A stretch of DNA of 64,000 nucleotides from UBA2988 sp965237965 (GCA_965237965.1 CBDEGT010000002.1:868001-932000); one strand, 5' to 3'. Shown: positions 26,132-35,078, numbered from the stretch's first letter. A program made the numbers and translations. Notes: generated from the sequence alone by a model not told the origin.

Positions 26132-27211
26132 ATGATCGATGTCTTCGTCACTCGTCGCATCCCGGAAGCCGGTCTCTCGCTCCTCGCGCGCGGAGGGGCC
26201 CGGATCGCCATCGGACAGGAAGACGATGACCGCGCCCTCGGTCGTGCCGCGCTGCTCCACGGGGTGGGCGAGGCACACGTCCTGCTCCCGCTCCTCACCG
26301 ACCGCGTCGACCGTGAGGCGCTGGAGCGCAATCCGCTCCTGCGCGGCGTGGCCAACCATGCGGTCGGCTTCGACAACATCGACATCGTCGCCGCCACGGA
26401 GCTGGGCATCCCGGTCTCAAACACCCCGGGTGTCCTGACCGAGACTACCGCGGACCTGACCTGGGCCTTGTTGCTTGCGGTCGCGCGTCGGATTCCGGAG
26501 GCGGACGCGTACATGCGTGCGGGGCGCTATCGGTTGTGGGGGCCAAACCTTCTGCTCGGGGCAGATGCCAGCCCGGGACCGGACGGCCGGCGCAAGGTGC
26601 TGGGAATCGTGGGTTTCGGACGGATCGGCCAGGCTGTGGCGCGCCGCGCCGGGGGCTTTGACATGATGGTCGTCGCCCACCACCCCAAGCGCGAAGTCGT
26701 GGAGGCCGCGGGGGTGACCTGGCTCGAGCTCGACGACCTGCTCGAGCGCTCTGACTTCGTCAGCCTCCATCCGCGCCTCACGGCGGAGACGCATCACCTG
26801 ATCGAGGAGACGCGTCTCCGGCGAATGAAACCGACCGCCTATCTTATCAACGTCTCGCGTGGTGAGGTGATCCATGAGGCGTCGCTGGTGCGAGCGCTTC
26901 GCGAGGGGTGGATCGCGGGGGCCGCGCTCGACGTGTTCGAGGATGAGCCGGAAATGGCACCCGGCCTCGCTGAGCTGCCGAACATCGTGATCGTGCCTCA
27001 CATAGGCAGCGCCAGCCGCGACACGCGTGACCGGATGGCGACCATCGCTGCGACCAACGCGCTCCATCATCTACGCGGCGAGCGCGCGCCGCAGTGCGTG
27101 AACCCCGCCGTCTACGAGACCGCGTTGTGGCGTGGTCGGGTCGCGCTTACGCTCGATTCAAGGAGCGTGATGTCCGGCACGACCGCGCCCGACGCAACGC
27201 GTGGTAGCTGA
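26132..27211 (+). CDS. D-2-hydroxyacid dehydrogenase, probable glyoxylate/hydroxypyruvate reductase
   Basis: NAD(P)H-dependent reduction of a 2-oxoacid, probably hydroxypyruvate or glyoxylate. The NAD-binding motif is GIVGFGRIGQAVARRA. Catalytic residues are in INVSRGEVIHEASL (Arg), FEDEPEM (Glu) and VPHIGSAS (His). 359 residues, slightly longer than usual, with an insert after GRYRLWGPN. The product, glycerate, would be the substrate of the kinase gene overlapping its end by 11 bases, supporting a glyoxylate/serine-side pathway. Confidence 0.9.
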   Translation: MIDVFVTRRIPEAGLSLLARGGARIAIGQEDDDRALGRAALLHGVGEAHVLLPLLTDRVDREALERNPLLRGVANHAVGFDNIDIVAATELGIPVSNTPGVLTETTADLTWALLLAVARRIPEADAYMRAGRYRLWGPNLLLGADASPGPDGRRKVLGIVGFGRIGQAVARRAGGFDMMVVAHHPKREVVEAAGVTWLELDDLLERSDFVSLHPRLTAETHHLIEETRLRRMKPTAYLINVSRGEVIHEASLVRALREGWIAGAALDVFEDEPEMAPGLAELPNIVIVPHIGSASRDTRDRMATIAATNALHHLRGERAPQCVNPAVYETALWRGRVALTLDSRSVMSGTTAPDATRGS

Positions 27212-28532
27212 GCCTCCGGGGGAGGGCGCAGAGGCGCGCCTCCGCCGCGACGCCAGCTCCCTGCTGGAGGCTGCGCTCGCGGCGGTGGATCCCGCGATGC
27301 TGGTCGAGGAGGCGCTCGCTGCGCGGCCTCTCGGGGCAGGTGAAGGTGGCCGTATTATCGTGGTCGCGGTCGGCAAGGCGGCGTACGGGATGGCGGAAGG
27401 AGCGCACCTTGGGCTGGGGCAGGAGGTAGCGCACGGGGTTGTGCTGGCCCCCGTCGGCTCGGGCGGGAGGACGCATCCCGGCTTCGACGCGTATAGCGGG
27501 GGCCACCCACTGCCGGATGAGGGGGGAGTAGAAGGCGCGCGCGCCCTCGCCGACGTGGCGCGGCGGGCGGGCCCGGCCGATCGGCTGCTGATCCTGCTCT
27601 CCGGCGGCGGTTCCGCGCTTCTCACATTGCCTCATGGGGAAGTAAGCCTCGAGGATGTGCGTGCGGTCACTGCGCTGCTGCTTCGGTCGGGTGCACCCAT
27701 CCAAGAGCTGAACGCGGTGCGGAAGCACTTGGACACGCTCAAGGGCGGAGGGCTCGCGGGCCTCGCGAAACCGGCGCGCGTACACGCGCTGCTTCTGTCG
27801 GACGTCGTAGGCGACCCGCCGGACGTGATCGCGTCGGGGCCGGTCTCGCCCGACCCGACCACCTTCGGCGACGCGATCGAGGTGCTCGAGCGTCGTGGCC
27901 TCTGGTTGCTCGTCCCCGATCCCGTGCGGCGGCACCTGCTGTGCGGGCGCATGGGAGGACTCTCCGAGACTCCGAAGCCCGGGGATCCGCTCTTCGCCGG
28001 AGTGGAGACGGTCGTGATCGGCAACGCGGCGCGTGGGGTGGCCGGGGCGGCTCTTCAGGCTCGGGCGCTCGGCTACAACGTGCACGTGCTCCCGAGCGAG
28101 GTGACCGGCGAGGCGCGTGTGGCCGCGTGCGAGCTGGCGCGCGCGGGCCGCCGGGCGCGGGACCTCTCGAGTCCGATTGCGCCGCCCGCGGCGCTGCTCG
28201 CCGCGGGCGAGACCACCGTGGTCGTGACTGGAGACGGGCGGGGCGGCCGGAACCAAGAGTTGGCGCTAGGCGCCGCGCTCGAACTGGACGGCATCGACCG
28301 TGTGCTGTTGCTGGCGGCCGCGACGGACGGGGTGGACGGGCCCACTGACGCGGCGGGCGCGGTCGCCACGGGATCTACGGTGCGCCGTGCACGAGGGGCG
28401 GGGCTCGATCCGGAAGGCGCCCTCGAGCGGAACGACACCTACGCGATCTTCGACGCCCTGGGCGACCTGCTGATTACCGGGCCGACCGGAACGAACGTGA
28501 TGGATCTGACGATTGTGCTGGTGGCCGAATAG
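27201..28532 (+). CDS. Glycerate 2-kinase (MOFRL family)
   Basis: Phosphorylates D-glycerate to 2-phosphoglycerate, feeding lower glycolysis. The 443-residue protein has the DUF4147/MOFRL two-domain build: IIVVAVGKAAYGMAEGA, the GG-rich loop LLSGGGSALLTLP, NAVRKHLDTLKGGGLA, LLLSDVVGDPPDVIASGPVSPDP, and the MOFRL end TGDGRGGRNQELALGAAL with AATDGVDGPTDAAGA and TGPTGTNVMDL. GTG start overlaps the upstream dehydrogenase by 11 bases, so the two work as one unit. Confidence 0.93.
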   Translation: MVAEPPGEGAEARLRRDASSLLEAALAAVDPAMLVEEALAARPLGAGEGGRIIVVAVGKAAYGMAEGAHLGLGQEVAHGVVLAPVGSGGRTHPGFDAYSGGHPLPDEGGVEGARALADVARRAGPADRLLILLSGGGSALLTLPHGEVSLEDVRAVTALLLRSGAPIQELNAVRKHLDTLKGGGLAGLAKPARVHALLLSDVVGDPPDVIASGPVSPDPTTFGDAIEVLERRGLWLLVPDPVRRHLLCGRMGGLSETPKPGDPLFAGVETVVIGNAARGVAGAALQARALGYNVHVLPSEVTGEARVAACELARAGRRARDLSSPIAPPAALLAAGETTVVVTGDGRGGRNQELALGAALELDGIDRVLLLAAATDGVDGPTDAAGAVATGSTVRRARGAGLDPEGALERNDTYAIFDALGDLLITGPTGTNVMDLTIVLVAE

Positions 28533-28600
28533 CGCTGCCGCGCGCGAGTGGCCCGCCGCTTGTCCTCCTCCTCGGAAGTGACTGGGCCCACGGGCACTGG

Positions 28601-29802
28601 CTACCCCCCAAACAGAACCCGCACCTCGGTCTTCACGACTTTCCCGAGCGCGTTCCGGGGAAGCTCGGCGACCAACAGAACCTCGCGCGGCACTTTCCAC
28701 GGCGAGAGTCGCTCGGCGGCCCAGGCCCGCAGCGCGGACGGTTCCGGGGAGCGGTTCGGTCTCGCCACGACGGCAGCGCACACCCGTTCCCCCCAGTCGG
28801 AGTCAGCCACCCCGACCACGGCACAATCCACGACCTCCGGGTGGGTGCGCAGCACTTCCTCGATCTCCAGCGCGCTGAGCTTTTCGCCGCCGCTCTTGAG
28901 GATATCGACGCTGCGTCGGCCGAGGATACGGAAGCCGTCGGGGGTTACGACCACCTCGTCACCTGTGTGGAACCAGCCGTCCGTCGTGAACGCCGATGTC
29001 GTCTCATCCGGTCTGCGCCAGTACTCACGAAAAAGCTGCGGCCCGCGGACCTGGAGCTCGCCTTCGCTGCCGTCTGGAAGTACGCCGTCCTCGTCGTCGG
29101 TGACTCTGACCTCGACTCCCGGGAGCGGTTTCCCCACATGCCCGGGCACGCGCTTCCCTATCAGCGGATTGGAGAGCGCCATGCCGATCTCGGTCATCCC
29201 GTAACGTTCGAGCAGGCGGTGGCCGGTGACGGCCTCCCAATCCTCGAGCGTTCGGGCCGGCAGCGCTGCGGATCCGGAAACGAACAGGCGTAGCCTACGC
29301 GCGGCTGCTCGCCGGCGCTCGCTCACCGTGACGTCTGCGCGCGCATCCTCTGTGAGCAGCCTACCGTAGATGGTGGGAACCGCCATGAACAGCGTAAGAC
29401 CGTCGCTTTCGAGGCTCTTCCAGGTGGTCACGGCATCGAACTTCGGGTGGACCGTGCAGCGCGCGCCCGCAACGAGTGCGCACAGGAGGACGTTGACGAT
29501 GCCGTGGACGTCGTGGAGAGGAAGCACGAGCAACACGTGATCGTCCGCCGTCCAGCCCCACGCCTCGTGCAGAGAGCGCACCTGGGCGGCAAGGCTGGCA
29601 TGGGTGTGCACGACGCCCTTGGGCCGGCCCGTCGTGCCGGACGTATAGAGCATGAGAGCGCCGCGCTCGCGTGCTACCGTTGGTAACGGACCGGCGTGCG
29701 CTGGTTCGGACGACGGGCCCGCGTGGAGGAGCTCGTCCGCGCTGCGCACCGTCACGCCAAGCCGGGCCGCCGGGCCCACGACCCGAAGCTGTCCCAACCG
29801 TA
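28601..29802 (-). pseudogene. Acyl-CoA synthetase (malonyl-CoA synthetase-like), 5' end lost at an IS
   Basis: An adenylate-forming enzyme that would join a carboxylic acid to CoA. Present: the P-loop LMLYTSGTTGRPKGVVHTH, LERYGMTEIGMALSN, GWFHTGDEVV, RRSVDILKSGGEKLSALEIE and the catalytic Lys region LPRNALGKVVKTE. The overall style is close to MatB-type enzymes. The P-loop lies only about 50 residues from the visible start, against about 160 in full-length members, so roughly 110 residues are missing. The frame runs straight into the IS256-type element, which truncates it. Confidence 0.8.
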
Positions 29803-29833
29803 GTTGAAGGTTCCTGATAGGGGGGAAAGAAAA

Positions 29834-29900
29834 GTGGTGGCTCCGGGGGTCCCGGGCCGATAGGCTCGGGTAGGCAAAAACCCCAACACGGAGCCACCAC
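29834..29900 (+). repeat. 12-bp inverted repeat that can hide the transposase ribosome site
   Basis: GTGGTGGCTCCG (29834-29845) and CGGAGCCACCAC (29889-29900) are perfect complements ending one base before the transposase ATG (29902). The likely Shine-Dalgarno CGGAG (29889-29893) is inside the 3' arm. RNA started outside the element would fold it shut; RNA started between the arms would not. Confidence 0.7.
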
Positions 29901-29901
29901 G

Positions 29902-31191
29902 ATGAAGAGAACGTACGAGGTAAGGGATCGGGCGGACAAGCGCGCGATCAGGGAGTTCCTGAAGCGGGAGGGGCAGTTTCTGCTTCCGATGCTTGAGCTC
30001 GTGGAGCAGACGGAGGTCGCGATCGACGAAGTCATCCAGGTGATGGGACGAGCGACGATCGAAGCGGTGCTGGAGATGAGCGCCGAGGGTGTGGCAGGCG
30101 TGAAGCAGGCAGGTCGGTCACGAGCGGAAGACGACACGGCGTGGTATGGCCGGCAGGGTGGTGTGGTTTACCTGTCGGACCGGAAGGTGCGTGTGGAGCG
30201 GCCACGGCTCAGGCGCCGGGGCGCCGGGGAGGGTGGCGAGGTCGAGGTGCCGGCGTACGCAGCGATGCGGAGACCGGGCGCCGTGGCGGATCGGATGCTC
30301 GAGGTCCTGATGGCGGGGGTGAGCACGCGGAAGTACGGCCGTGTGATCGGTGAGATGGCCGACACGGTCGGGGTGAGCAAGTCGGTGGTGAGCCGTGAGA
30401 CGGTCGAGGCCTCGGAGCGCGTGCTGAAGGAGCTGATGGAGCGCCGGCTGGATGCGTGGGACCTCCTGGTGATCTACCTGGACGGGATCCAGATGGGCTC
30501 GCACCACGTGCTTGCTGCGGTAGGCGTGGACTCAGACGGAAAGAAGCACGTGCTGGGCGTGAGGGAAGGAGCGAGTGAGAACGCCGAGGTGACCAGCGCG
30601 CTCCTAGAGGATCTGGTCGAGCGCGGCCTGGACCCGGGCAGGCGGCGGCTGTTCGTGATCGATGGCTCGAAAGCGCTCAGGAAGGCGATCGAGAAGGTGT
30701 TCGGCCAACGTCACCCCATCCAGCGCTGCCGCAACCACAAGCTCCGCAACGTGCTGGGTCATCTGCCGAAGGATCAGCATCCTCAGGTGAAGGCGGCGTT
30801 CCGGGCGGCGATGAAGCTGGACGCGAAGCAGGGCGAGCAGAAGCTCGAGCAGCTCGCCCGATGGCTCGAGCGCGACCACCCCTCGGCCTCGGCCAGCCTA
30901 CGCGAAGGCCTCAGCGAGATGTTCACCATCAACCGGCTCGGCCTCCCGCCGCGGCTGAGGAAGTGCCTGGGCTCGACCAACCTGATCGACAGCACCCACT
31001 CGGGCGTAAGACGGAAGACCCGCAGGGTGACCAACTGGAAGAACGGAGCGATGGCGCTGAGGTGGGCTGCGGCCTCGTTCGTGGAGACCGAGAAGAGCTA
31101 CCGGAGGATCATCGGCTACGACCAGCTCTGGATGCTCAGGGCCCACCTCGACGACCATGAACCGGTTGCCGAAATGAGAAAGGCAGGCTAA
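29902..31191 (+). CDS. IS256-family transposase
   Basis: DDE transposase of the mutator/IS256 type, 429 residues, apparently intact. Family parts: YGRVIGEMADTVGVSKSVVS, the first Asp in LLVIYLDGIQMG, the second in RRLFVIDGSKALRKAI, QRCRNHKLRNVLGHLP, and the C-terminal Glu region FVETEKSYRRI with STNLIDSTHSGVRRKT. It moves its own element by cut- or copy-out transposition. The upstream inverted repeat suggests protection against read-through expression. Confidence 0.95.
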   Translation: MKRTYEVRDRADKRAIREFLKREGQFLLPMLELVEQTEVAIDEVIQVMGRATIEAVLEMSAEGVAGVKQAGRSRAEDDTAWYGRQGGVVYLSDRKVRVERPRLRRRGAGEGGEVEVPAYAAMRRPGAVADRMLEVLMAGVSTRKYGRVIGEMADTVGVSKSVVSRETVEASERVLKELMERRLDAWDLLVIYLDGIQMGSHHVLAAVGVDSDGKKHVLGVREGASENAEVTSALLEDLVERGLDPGRRRLFVIDGSKALRKAIEKVFGQRHPIQRCRNHKLRNVLGHLPKDQHPQVKAAFRAAMKLDAKQGEQKLEQLARWLERDHPSASASLREGLSEMFTINRLGLPPRLRKCLGSTNLIDSTHSGVRRKTRRVTNWKNGAMALRWAAASFVETEKSYRRIIGYDQLWMLRAHLDDHEPVAEMRKAG

Positions 31192-31200
31192 CAAGGAGAC

Positions 31201-31726
31201 TCTCCAGGCGATCGGACGCGGACGATGTCTTGTCCAAGGATGCTGCCACGGCGTTCCTGCTCCCGAGCGCATCGGCATCCGCTACCAAGTGCCCAACAGT
31301 CGCGTTCTGGCGTTGTCCAGCTTCGGTACCCAGCCACTTCATCCGACACCGCTTTACTCGATTCTCGCGAACGTCGTTATTGGGGTCCTGCTCCTGCGCC
31401 TCTGGTACGTTGGCGCAGCGCTGGGGTTAATCGGCGGCCTGTATCTGATACTCGCCGGAATCGCCCGCTTCGTCGAGGAGTCGTACCGGGGCGAGCCCCA
31501 GACGGCGATCGTCGGCGGATTGCGCCTGTACCAGTGGACCGCGATCGCGTCTGTGCTGGCGGGGATGGGCCTAAGCAGCCTCGGCGGGCCGCCCGCGCCC
31601 GACTCGTCAGGATGGCTGTCCGCCAGCGTCGGCGTGACCGTCATCGTGTTCGGCCTGCTCACTACGGTCGCGATGGGTGCCGACTTGCCGGCGTCGACGC
31701 GGAGATACGCCCGGCTCTCTGGGTGA
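31201..31726 (+). pseudogene. lgt: Prolipoprotein diacylglyceryl transferase (Lgt), C-terminal remnant
   Basis: The frame continues upstream of the first GTG: LQAIGRGRCLVQGCCHGVPA, then PERIGIRYQVPNSRVLALSS, FGTQPLHPTPLYSILANVVI and GGLYLILAGIARFVEESYRG. These match Lgt segments (GRxxCxxxGCCxG, HPTxLYE-like, RFxxExxR). Lgt attaches the lipid to prolipoproteins. The N-terminal half, including the HGG-type region, is gone, cut at the IS256 element. A C-terminal membrane extension of about 60 residues remains. The genome carries many lipoproteins, so a working lgt must be elsewhere. Confidence 0.8.
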
Positions 31727-31748
31727 GCCGCTGCGGAGGAGGACAAGC

Positions 31749-31808
31749 ACCGACCTCATCCTCGTCCAGAACTTTTTCGAGGAGCTGAAGGCTCGCGTGC
31801 CGAATTGA
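31749..31808 (+). pseudogene. 3' relic 1 of a lost gene (...FFEELKARVPN)
   Basis: Twenty codons read TDLILVQNFFEELKARVPN and stop, just after the lgt remnant. The ending resembles the C-terminus of TolB/WD40-type and kinase-linked propeller proteins known from this phylum (recalled, not checked). Similar ends recur at 32317 and 34246. Confidence 0.45.
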
Positions 31809-31856
31809 TGGATACTGTCGCTTCAAACTTCTCGCCTCTCCAAGCCGGAGGGAGCC

Positions 31857-32237
31857 ATGCACGCCGTCCTCTCGTCCGTCCTCCTGACGCTGGCCCTCAT
31901 GGGCTGCGCCGGAGTCCCCAGCAGCGGCGGTAGCGGTGGAGGCCCAAACCAGATCACCCGCGAGCAGCTTCAGGAGACCGGGTTGGAATACGTCAGCGCC
32001 TGGGAAATCATCGAGCGTTTCCATCCCCAATGGCTTCAGAGAAGAGGAACTTACTCCTTCCCAAGGGTCGTGGTGAATGGACTGCCGTACGGTGGGCTTG
32101 ACAGTCTGCGCAACATGCTCGGGTCCGACATCGAAGAGATCCACTACCTGACTGCTGGGGACGCCACGACCCGGTTCGGCACGGGCTACACCAGCGGAGC
32201 GATCTTGGTAGTTACGCGCAGGGGGGACTCCTTGTGA
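31857..32237 (+). CDS. Lipoprotein with TonB-plug-like domain
   Basis: A 126-residue protein: lipobox signal MHAVLSSVLLTLALMGCAG, a Ser/Gly linker, then ITREQLQETGLEYVSAWEII, VVVNGLPYGGLDSLRNMLGSDIEEIHYL and GTGYTSGAILVVTRRG. This is the fold of the plug domain of TonB-dependent receptors (the DxL...VDG...I..I..L..A..YG..G.I.V.T pattern) found as free lipoproteins in related genomes. Its partner is unknown. It sits among gene relics but looks intact. Confidence 0.7.
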   Translation: MHAVLSSVLLTLALMGCAGVPSSGGSGGGPNQITREQLQETGLEYVSAWEIIERFHPQWLQRRGTYSFPRVVVNGLPYGGLDSLRNMLGSDIEEIHYLTAGDATTRFGTGYTSGAILVVTRRGDSL

Positions 32238-32316
32238 AGACTGTGGACTTTATCGGCCGGAAGCCCACCACACGCTCTCAGCCCAAACCGTAGCGCGTGC
32301 GAAACCAGGGGGCGGC

Positions 32317-32352
32317 TTCTTCGGGGAGCTGAAGCGGCTGGTGCCGAATTAG
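32317..32352 (+). pseudogene. 3' relic 2 of a lost gene (FFGELKRLVPN)
   Basis: Twelve codons read FFGELKRLVPN and stop, matching relic 1 (FFEELKARVPN). No longer frame extends upstream. Confidence 0.4.
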
Positions 32353-32396
32353 GCGCTGCGGGGTCCTCCCTTCGCGGGAATCATGCTCCAGCAGGG

Positions 32397-33035
32397 ATGC
32401 CTTGGAGTAGGCGCGTGATACTATTTCCCAGACCCGACATAGGATTCCGTTCACGGCTTTTCCACGCGGCCGGCTGGTCGCTATTTCCGGGCATCTTCAT
32501 GGGCGCGGCTGTCGGTTACTCCCGTGGAAGCATCATGCTCGGACTTAGCGTCATGCTCGCTATTTCGGTCGTCGTGTCTGGCGTTGCACTTCTCATTTCG
32601 GAAGGCGGTGGATGGTTTGCCCGCCGTGTGTCTCACCCTATCAGCATTCCTTATCGGTTTGATCACTCTGGAGCGCGAGCTTTGATCGCCCGTGGAGAGA
32701 TTGAGGGTGGAGTGCAGGCGTTTGAGGAAGCGGCTGCCACGAGCCCTGAAGATCCGGTTCCATATATTGAATTCGCTCGCGTCCATCGAGATCACTTGGG
32801 CAAGCACGACTCAGCCCTTCTGTGGTTTCGAAGGGCACGCGACACCGGAAAGCTGTCGACGGGCGAGGCTCGGGTGGTCATGCGCGAGATCCTAGAACTG
32901 GCTCGGAAACACCTAGACAACCCTCTCCGCGTTGCGCCTGATCTCGCAAAACATTCCCATCAGTTCGAAGGCACTGACGAGGCCGAGTGGGCAGTTAGAG
33001 AGCTAGCTGAAATGAAGGCAGCACTTCGGGACTGA
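32397..33035 (+). CDS. Membrane protein with TPR-like C-terminal domain
   Basis: A 212-residue protein, not assigned to a named family. Two hydrophobic segments lie at about residues 25-50 and 50-72. A helical region follows: ARALIARGEIEGGVQAFEEA, AATSPEDPVPYIEFARVHRD and KHDSALLWFRRARDTGKLST, a tetratricopeptide-repeat pattern used for protein contacts. Its codon use and composition look less G+C-rich than neighbours, suggesting transfer. It ends just before the IS5 target site. Confidence 0.6.
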   Translation: MPWSRRVILFPRPDIGFRSRLFHAAGWSLFPGIFMGAAVGYSRGSIMLGLSVMLAISVVVSGVALLISEGGGWFARRVSHPISIPYRFDHSGARALIARGEIEGGVQAFEEAAATSPEDPVPYIEFARVHRDHLGKHDSALLWFRRARDTGKLSTGEARVVMREILELARKHLDNPLRVAPDLAKHSHQFEGTDEAEWAVRELAEMKAALRD

Positions 33036-33039
33036 CTAG

Positions 33040-34241
33040 GGAAGCTCTGAGCAAGGCCCTTCTGGGGGCGGTGCGAGACGGAGGGAGCCGGTTTCAGCGG
33101 TCTTGGGGGCGATGACGGGCTGAAAACGCGCCCAACCGGCATGTTCTGGCCGATGATCCCCTCGTTGCGCCCCGCGTGGGCGGATGTTTCCCGCGCCGGC
33201 CGCTCACGCCGTCGAATAGCGGCCCGCCACAAGCAGGTTCGCGAAGCCCAGGAGCAGCGCGATCCGTTCCATGTTCTTGGCCAGCCCGCGGTAGCGAACC
33301 TTCCGGTAACCGAAGCGGCGCTTCACATACAGGAACGGGTGCTCCACCTTTGCCCGCACCGAGGCCTTGTCCCGCTCGCGCAGCCACCGCGCCCCGCCCT
33401 GCTCCAGGAGCCGCCGCCGCCCCGGTCTCATCGCCACATGCCACTGCACCGGACGGCCTCCCGTGTCCACCCACTTCTCGATCCCCCGGTAGCCCGCGTC
33501 CGCCCACACCTCCTCCTCGCCGCCGTGAAGCAACGCCCCCGCCTCCCGAAGATCGTGCGTGTTCGCCGGCGTCGCCCGCACGCCATGCACCAGTCCCGTC
33601 TCCGCGTCCACCCCGATGTGCGCCTTCATCCCGAAGTGCCACTCGTTGCCCTTCCTCGTCTGATGCATCTCCGGATCCCGCGCCCCCTCCCGGTTCTTCG
33701 TCGATGACGGCGCCGCGATGATGCTCGCGTCCACGATCGTCCCCGCCCGCACCCGGTAGCCCCGCTCCGCCAGGTGCGCGTTGATCTCCTCGAACAAACC
33801 ACGCCCCAGCCTGTGCCGCTCCAGCAGGTGCCGAAAGTTCAGAATCGTCGTCTCGTCCGGCAGCGGACCCGTCAAACGCAGCCCCGCGAACCGCCGCACC
33901 GACTCGATCTCGTACAGCATGTCCTCCATCCCCGGGTCGCTCAGGTTGTAGAACAGCTGCACGCAGTGAATCCTCAGCATCGCCGCCAACGGGTACGGCT
34001 GCCGCCCCCGCCCCGCCTTCGGATACAACGGCCGAATCCGCGCCTCCAGACGCTCCCACGGAATCAGCGCCTCCATCCGCTCCAGAAACAGCTCCCGCCG
34101 CGTCCGCCGCTTCTTCCCCTCGTACTCCACATCCGCGAACGTCACCTGCTCCATCGTCCGCCTCCCCGATCGTCCCGCTCAGCCCTTGAACTCCCGCCCC
34201 GTAAATCTAATGTCCCAGGGACCGACTTATTCAGAGTATTC
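33040..34241 (-). mobile_element. IS5-family insertion sequence, complete, with CTAG target duplication
   Basis: A 1202-bp element. Left end GGAAGCTCTGAGCAAG (33040-33055) and right end, read inward, GAATACTCTGAATAAG agree at 11 of 16 bases. Both ends are flanked by CTAG (33036-33039 and 34242-34245), the usual 4-bp IS5 target. It carries one intact transposase on the minus strand. Confidence 0.9.
33204..34154 (-). CDS. IS5-family transposase
   Basis: A 316-residue DDE transposase. N-terminal DUF772-type region: YPLAAMLRIHCVQLFYNLSD and ESVRRFAGL. The DDE core: TIVDASIIAAPSSTKN (first Asp), EEVWADAGYRGIEKW (second Asp) and RAKVEHPFLYVKRRFGYRKVRYRGL (Glu within the YREK-like R-x3-E pattern). 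Length and motifs are complete, so the element may still be active. Confidence 0.95.
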   Translation of the reverse strand: MEQVTFADVEYEGKKRRTRRELFLERMEALIPWERLEARIRPLYPKAGRGRQPYPLAAMLRIHCVQLFYNLSDPGMEDMLYEIESVRRFAGLRLTGPLPDETTILNFRHLLERHRLGRGLFEEINAHLAERGYRVRAGTIVDASIIAAPSSTKNREGARDPEMHQTRKGNEWHFGMKAHIGVDAETGLVHGVRATPANTHDLREAGALLHGGEEEVWADAGYRGIEKWVDTGGRPVQWHVAMRPGRRRLLEQGGARWLRERDKASVRAKVEHPFLYVKRRFGYRKVRYRGLAKNMERIALLLGFANLLVAGRYSTA

Positions 34242-34245
34242 CTAG

Positions 34246-34272
34246 GAGATGAAGCGGCTGGTGCCGGACTGA
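34246..34272 (+). pseudogene. 3' relic 3 of a lost gene (EMKRLVPD)
   Basis: GAG ATG AAG CGG CTG GTG CCG GAC TGA follows the IS5 target duplication. At the DNA level it nearly repeats relic 2 (GAGCTGAAGCGGCTGGTGCC). It is the third copy of the same 3' end within 2.5 kb. Confidence 0.4.
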
Positions 34273-34427
34273 GGCGCGAGTCCCCACCTGGCTCAGCGCG
34301 TTCGTCATTAGGTGTCGTGCTGTGCGGGAGGCCCTCGTCTGCCGGGCGGCAGTCGCTTCAGAGCCGAAGTGACCCGAATCGACACAACGAACTCGCCCAA
34401 CGCCACGGTCAAGCGTCGTAACTCCAA

Positions 34428-34501
34428 TCGGGACGGCGGGATTCGAACCCGCGACCCCCTGAACCCCATTCAGGTGCGCTACCGGACTGCGCTACGTCCC
34501 G
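34428..34501 (-). tRNA. tRNA-Pro (GGG)
   Basis: Minus-strand cloverleaf with acceptor stem CGGGACG/CGTCCCG, discriminator A, anticodon loop ATGGGGT (anticodon GGG) and T-loop TTCGAAT. CCA is not encoded. It points away from the 17-gene tRNA array. Confidence 0.93.
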
Positions 34502-34758
34502 AGGACCGGCGCGGAAAGCTAACGGGGGGTCGGGGCACGTCTCAACCTGAGCGTTCCGATGTCCCAAACCGACGTCGCTTCGGTAGCGAATCGGGCGGTT
34601 CAGACCGACTCTTGTCGGGACGTAGGACAGGACGGCCGGAGGCGCCAGAAAGCGAGCATTGATGCGGCATACCGGGGCGCAGGTGAGGGGTGGGGGATCG
34701 CGTCCGAAGCGACGGAACGGCCCCCTTTCGCTATGTGTAGAAGCAACGGCTCCCAGGG
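34502..34758. other. Spacer between tRNA-Pro and the tRNA array promoter
   Basis: 257 bases with no gene I can support. It must carry the promoter of the minus-strand tRNA-Pro gene; none is clear by eye. Confidence 0.4.
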
Positions 34759-34788
34759 TTGACCCCTTCCGACGGGGCTGGGTATACT
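34759..34788 (+). promoter_or_regulatory. Sigma-70 promoter of the tRNA array
   Basis: TTGACC (34759-34764), an 18-base spacer and TATACT (34783-34788) form a near-consensus promoter. Transcription would begin about 6 bases before the initiator tRNA gene. Confidence 0.75.
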
Positions 34789-34800
34789 TGGGCCCTTGAT

Positions 34801-34874
<74 letters not shown>

Positions 34875-35041
34875 TGGTATGCAAGCGCCGCCACTGGCGG
34901 CGTTCGCCATGTTTGGAGGGCCGAGTCGATCGCCGGCCCGGGAGAGCGGACCGGATGACGAGTCTCTTCGATACGTGGTCCAGCTCGCGAAGCCGGGCGG
35001 GAGGGGGTCGCCGGTAGCGGTCCAGGCGATGCTCGAAGCTC

Positions 35042-35072
35042 CCGCCCGAGGCCCAACGGCCCGGGCGGTTTT
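35042..35072 (+). terminator. Rho-independent terminator inside the tRNA array
   Basis: CCGCCCG (35042-35048) pairs with CGGGCGG (35062-35068), with an inner GGCC/GGCC pair and a 4-base loop, followed by TTTT. It lies between tRNA-fMet and tRNA-Phe, so it may cut off the initiator transcript or attenuate the rest. The roughly 170 bases before it hold no supported gene. Confidence 0.75.
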
Positions 35073-35078
35073 CTATTC

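Larger units (their letters stand above)
29803..31201 (+). mobile_element. IS256-family insertion sequence
   Basis: About 1.4 kb around one mutator-type transposase gene. Boundaries are inferred from where the broken acyl-CoA synthetase (left) and lgt (right) frames become recognisable. The ends share an imperfect inverted match: GTTGAAGGTTCCTGATAG on the left against GGAGAGTCTCCTTGTTAG read from the right. No target duplication is expected or seen, because different genes lie on the two sides, which points to a deletion or recombination at this element. Confidence 0.75.
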
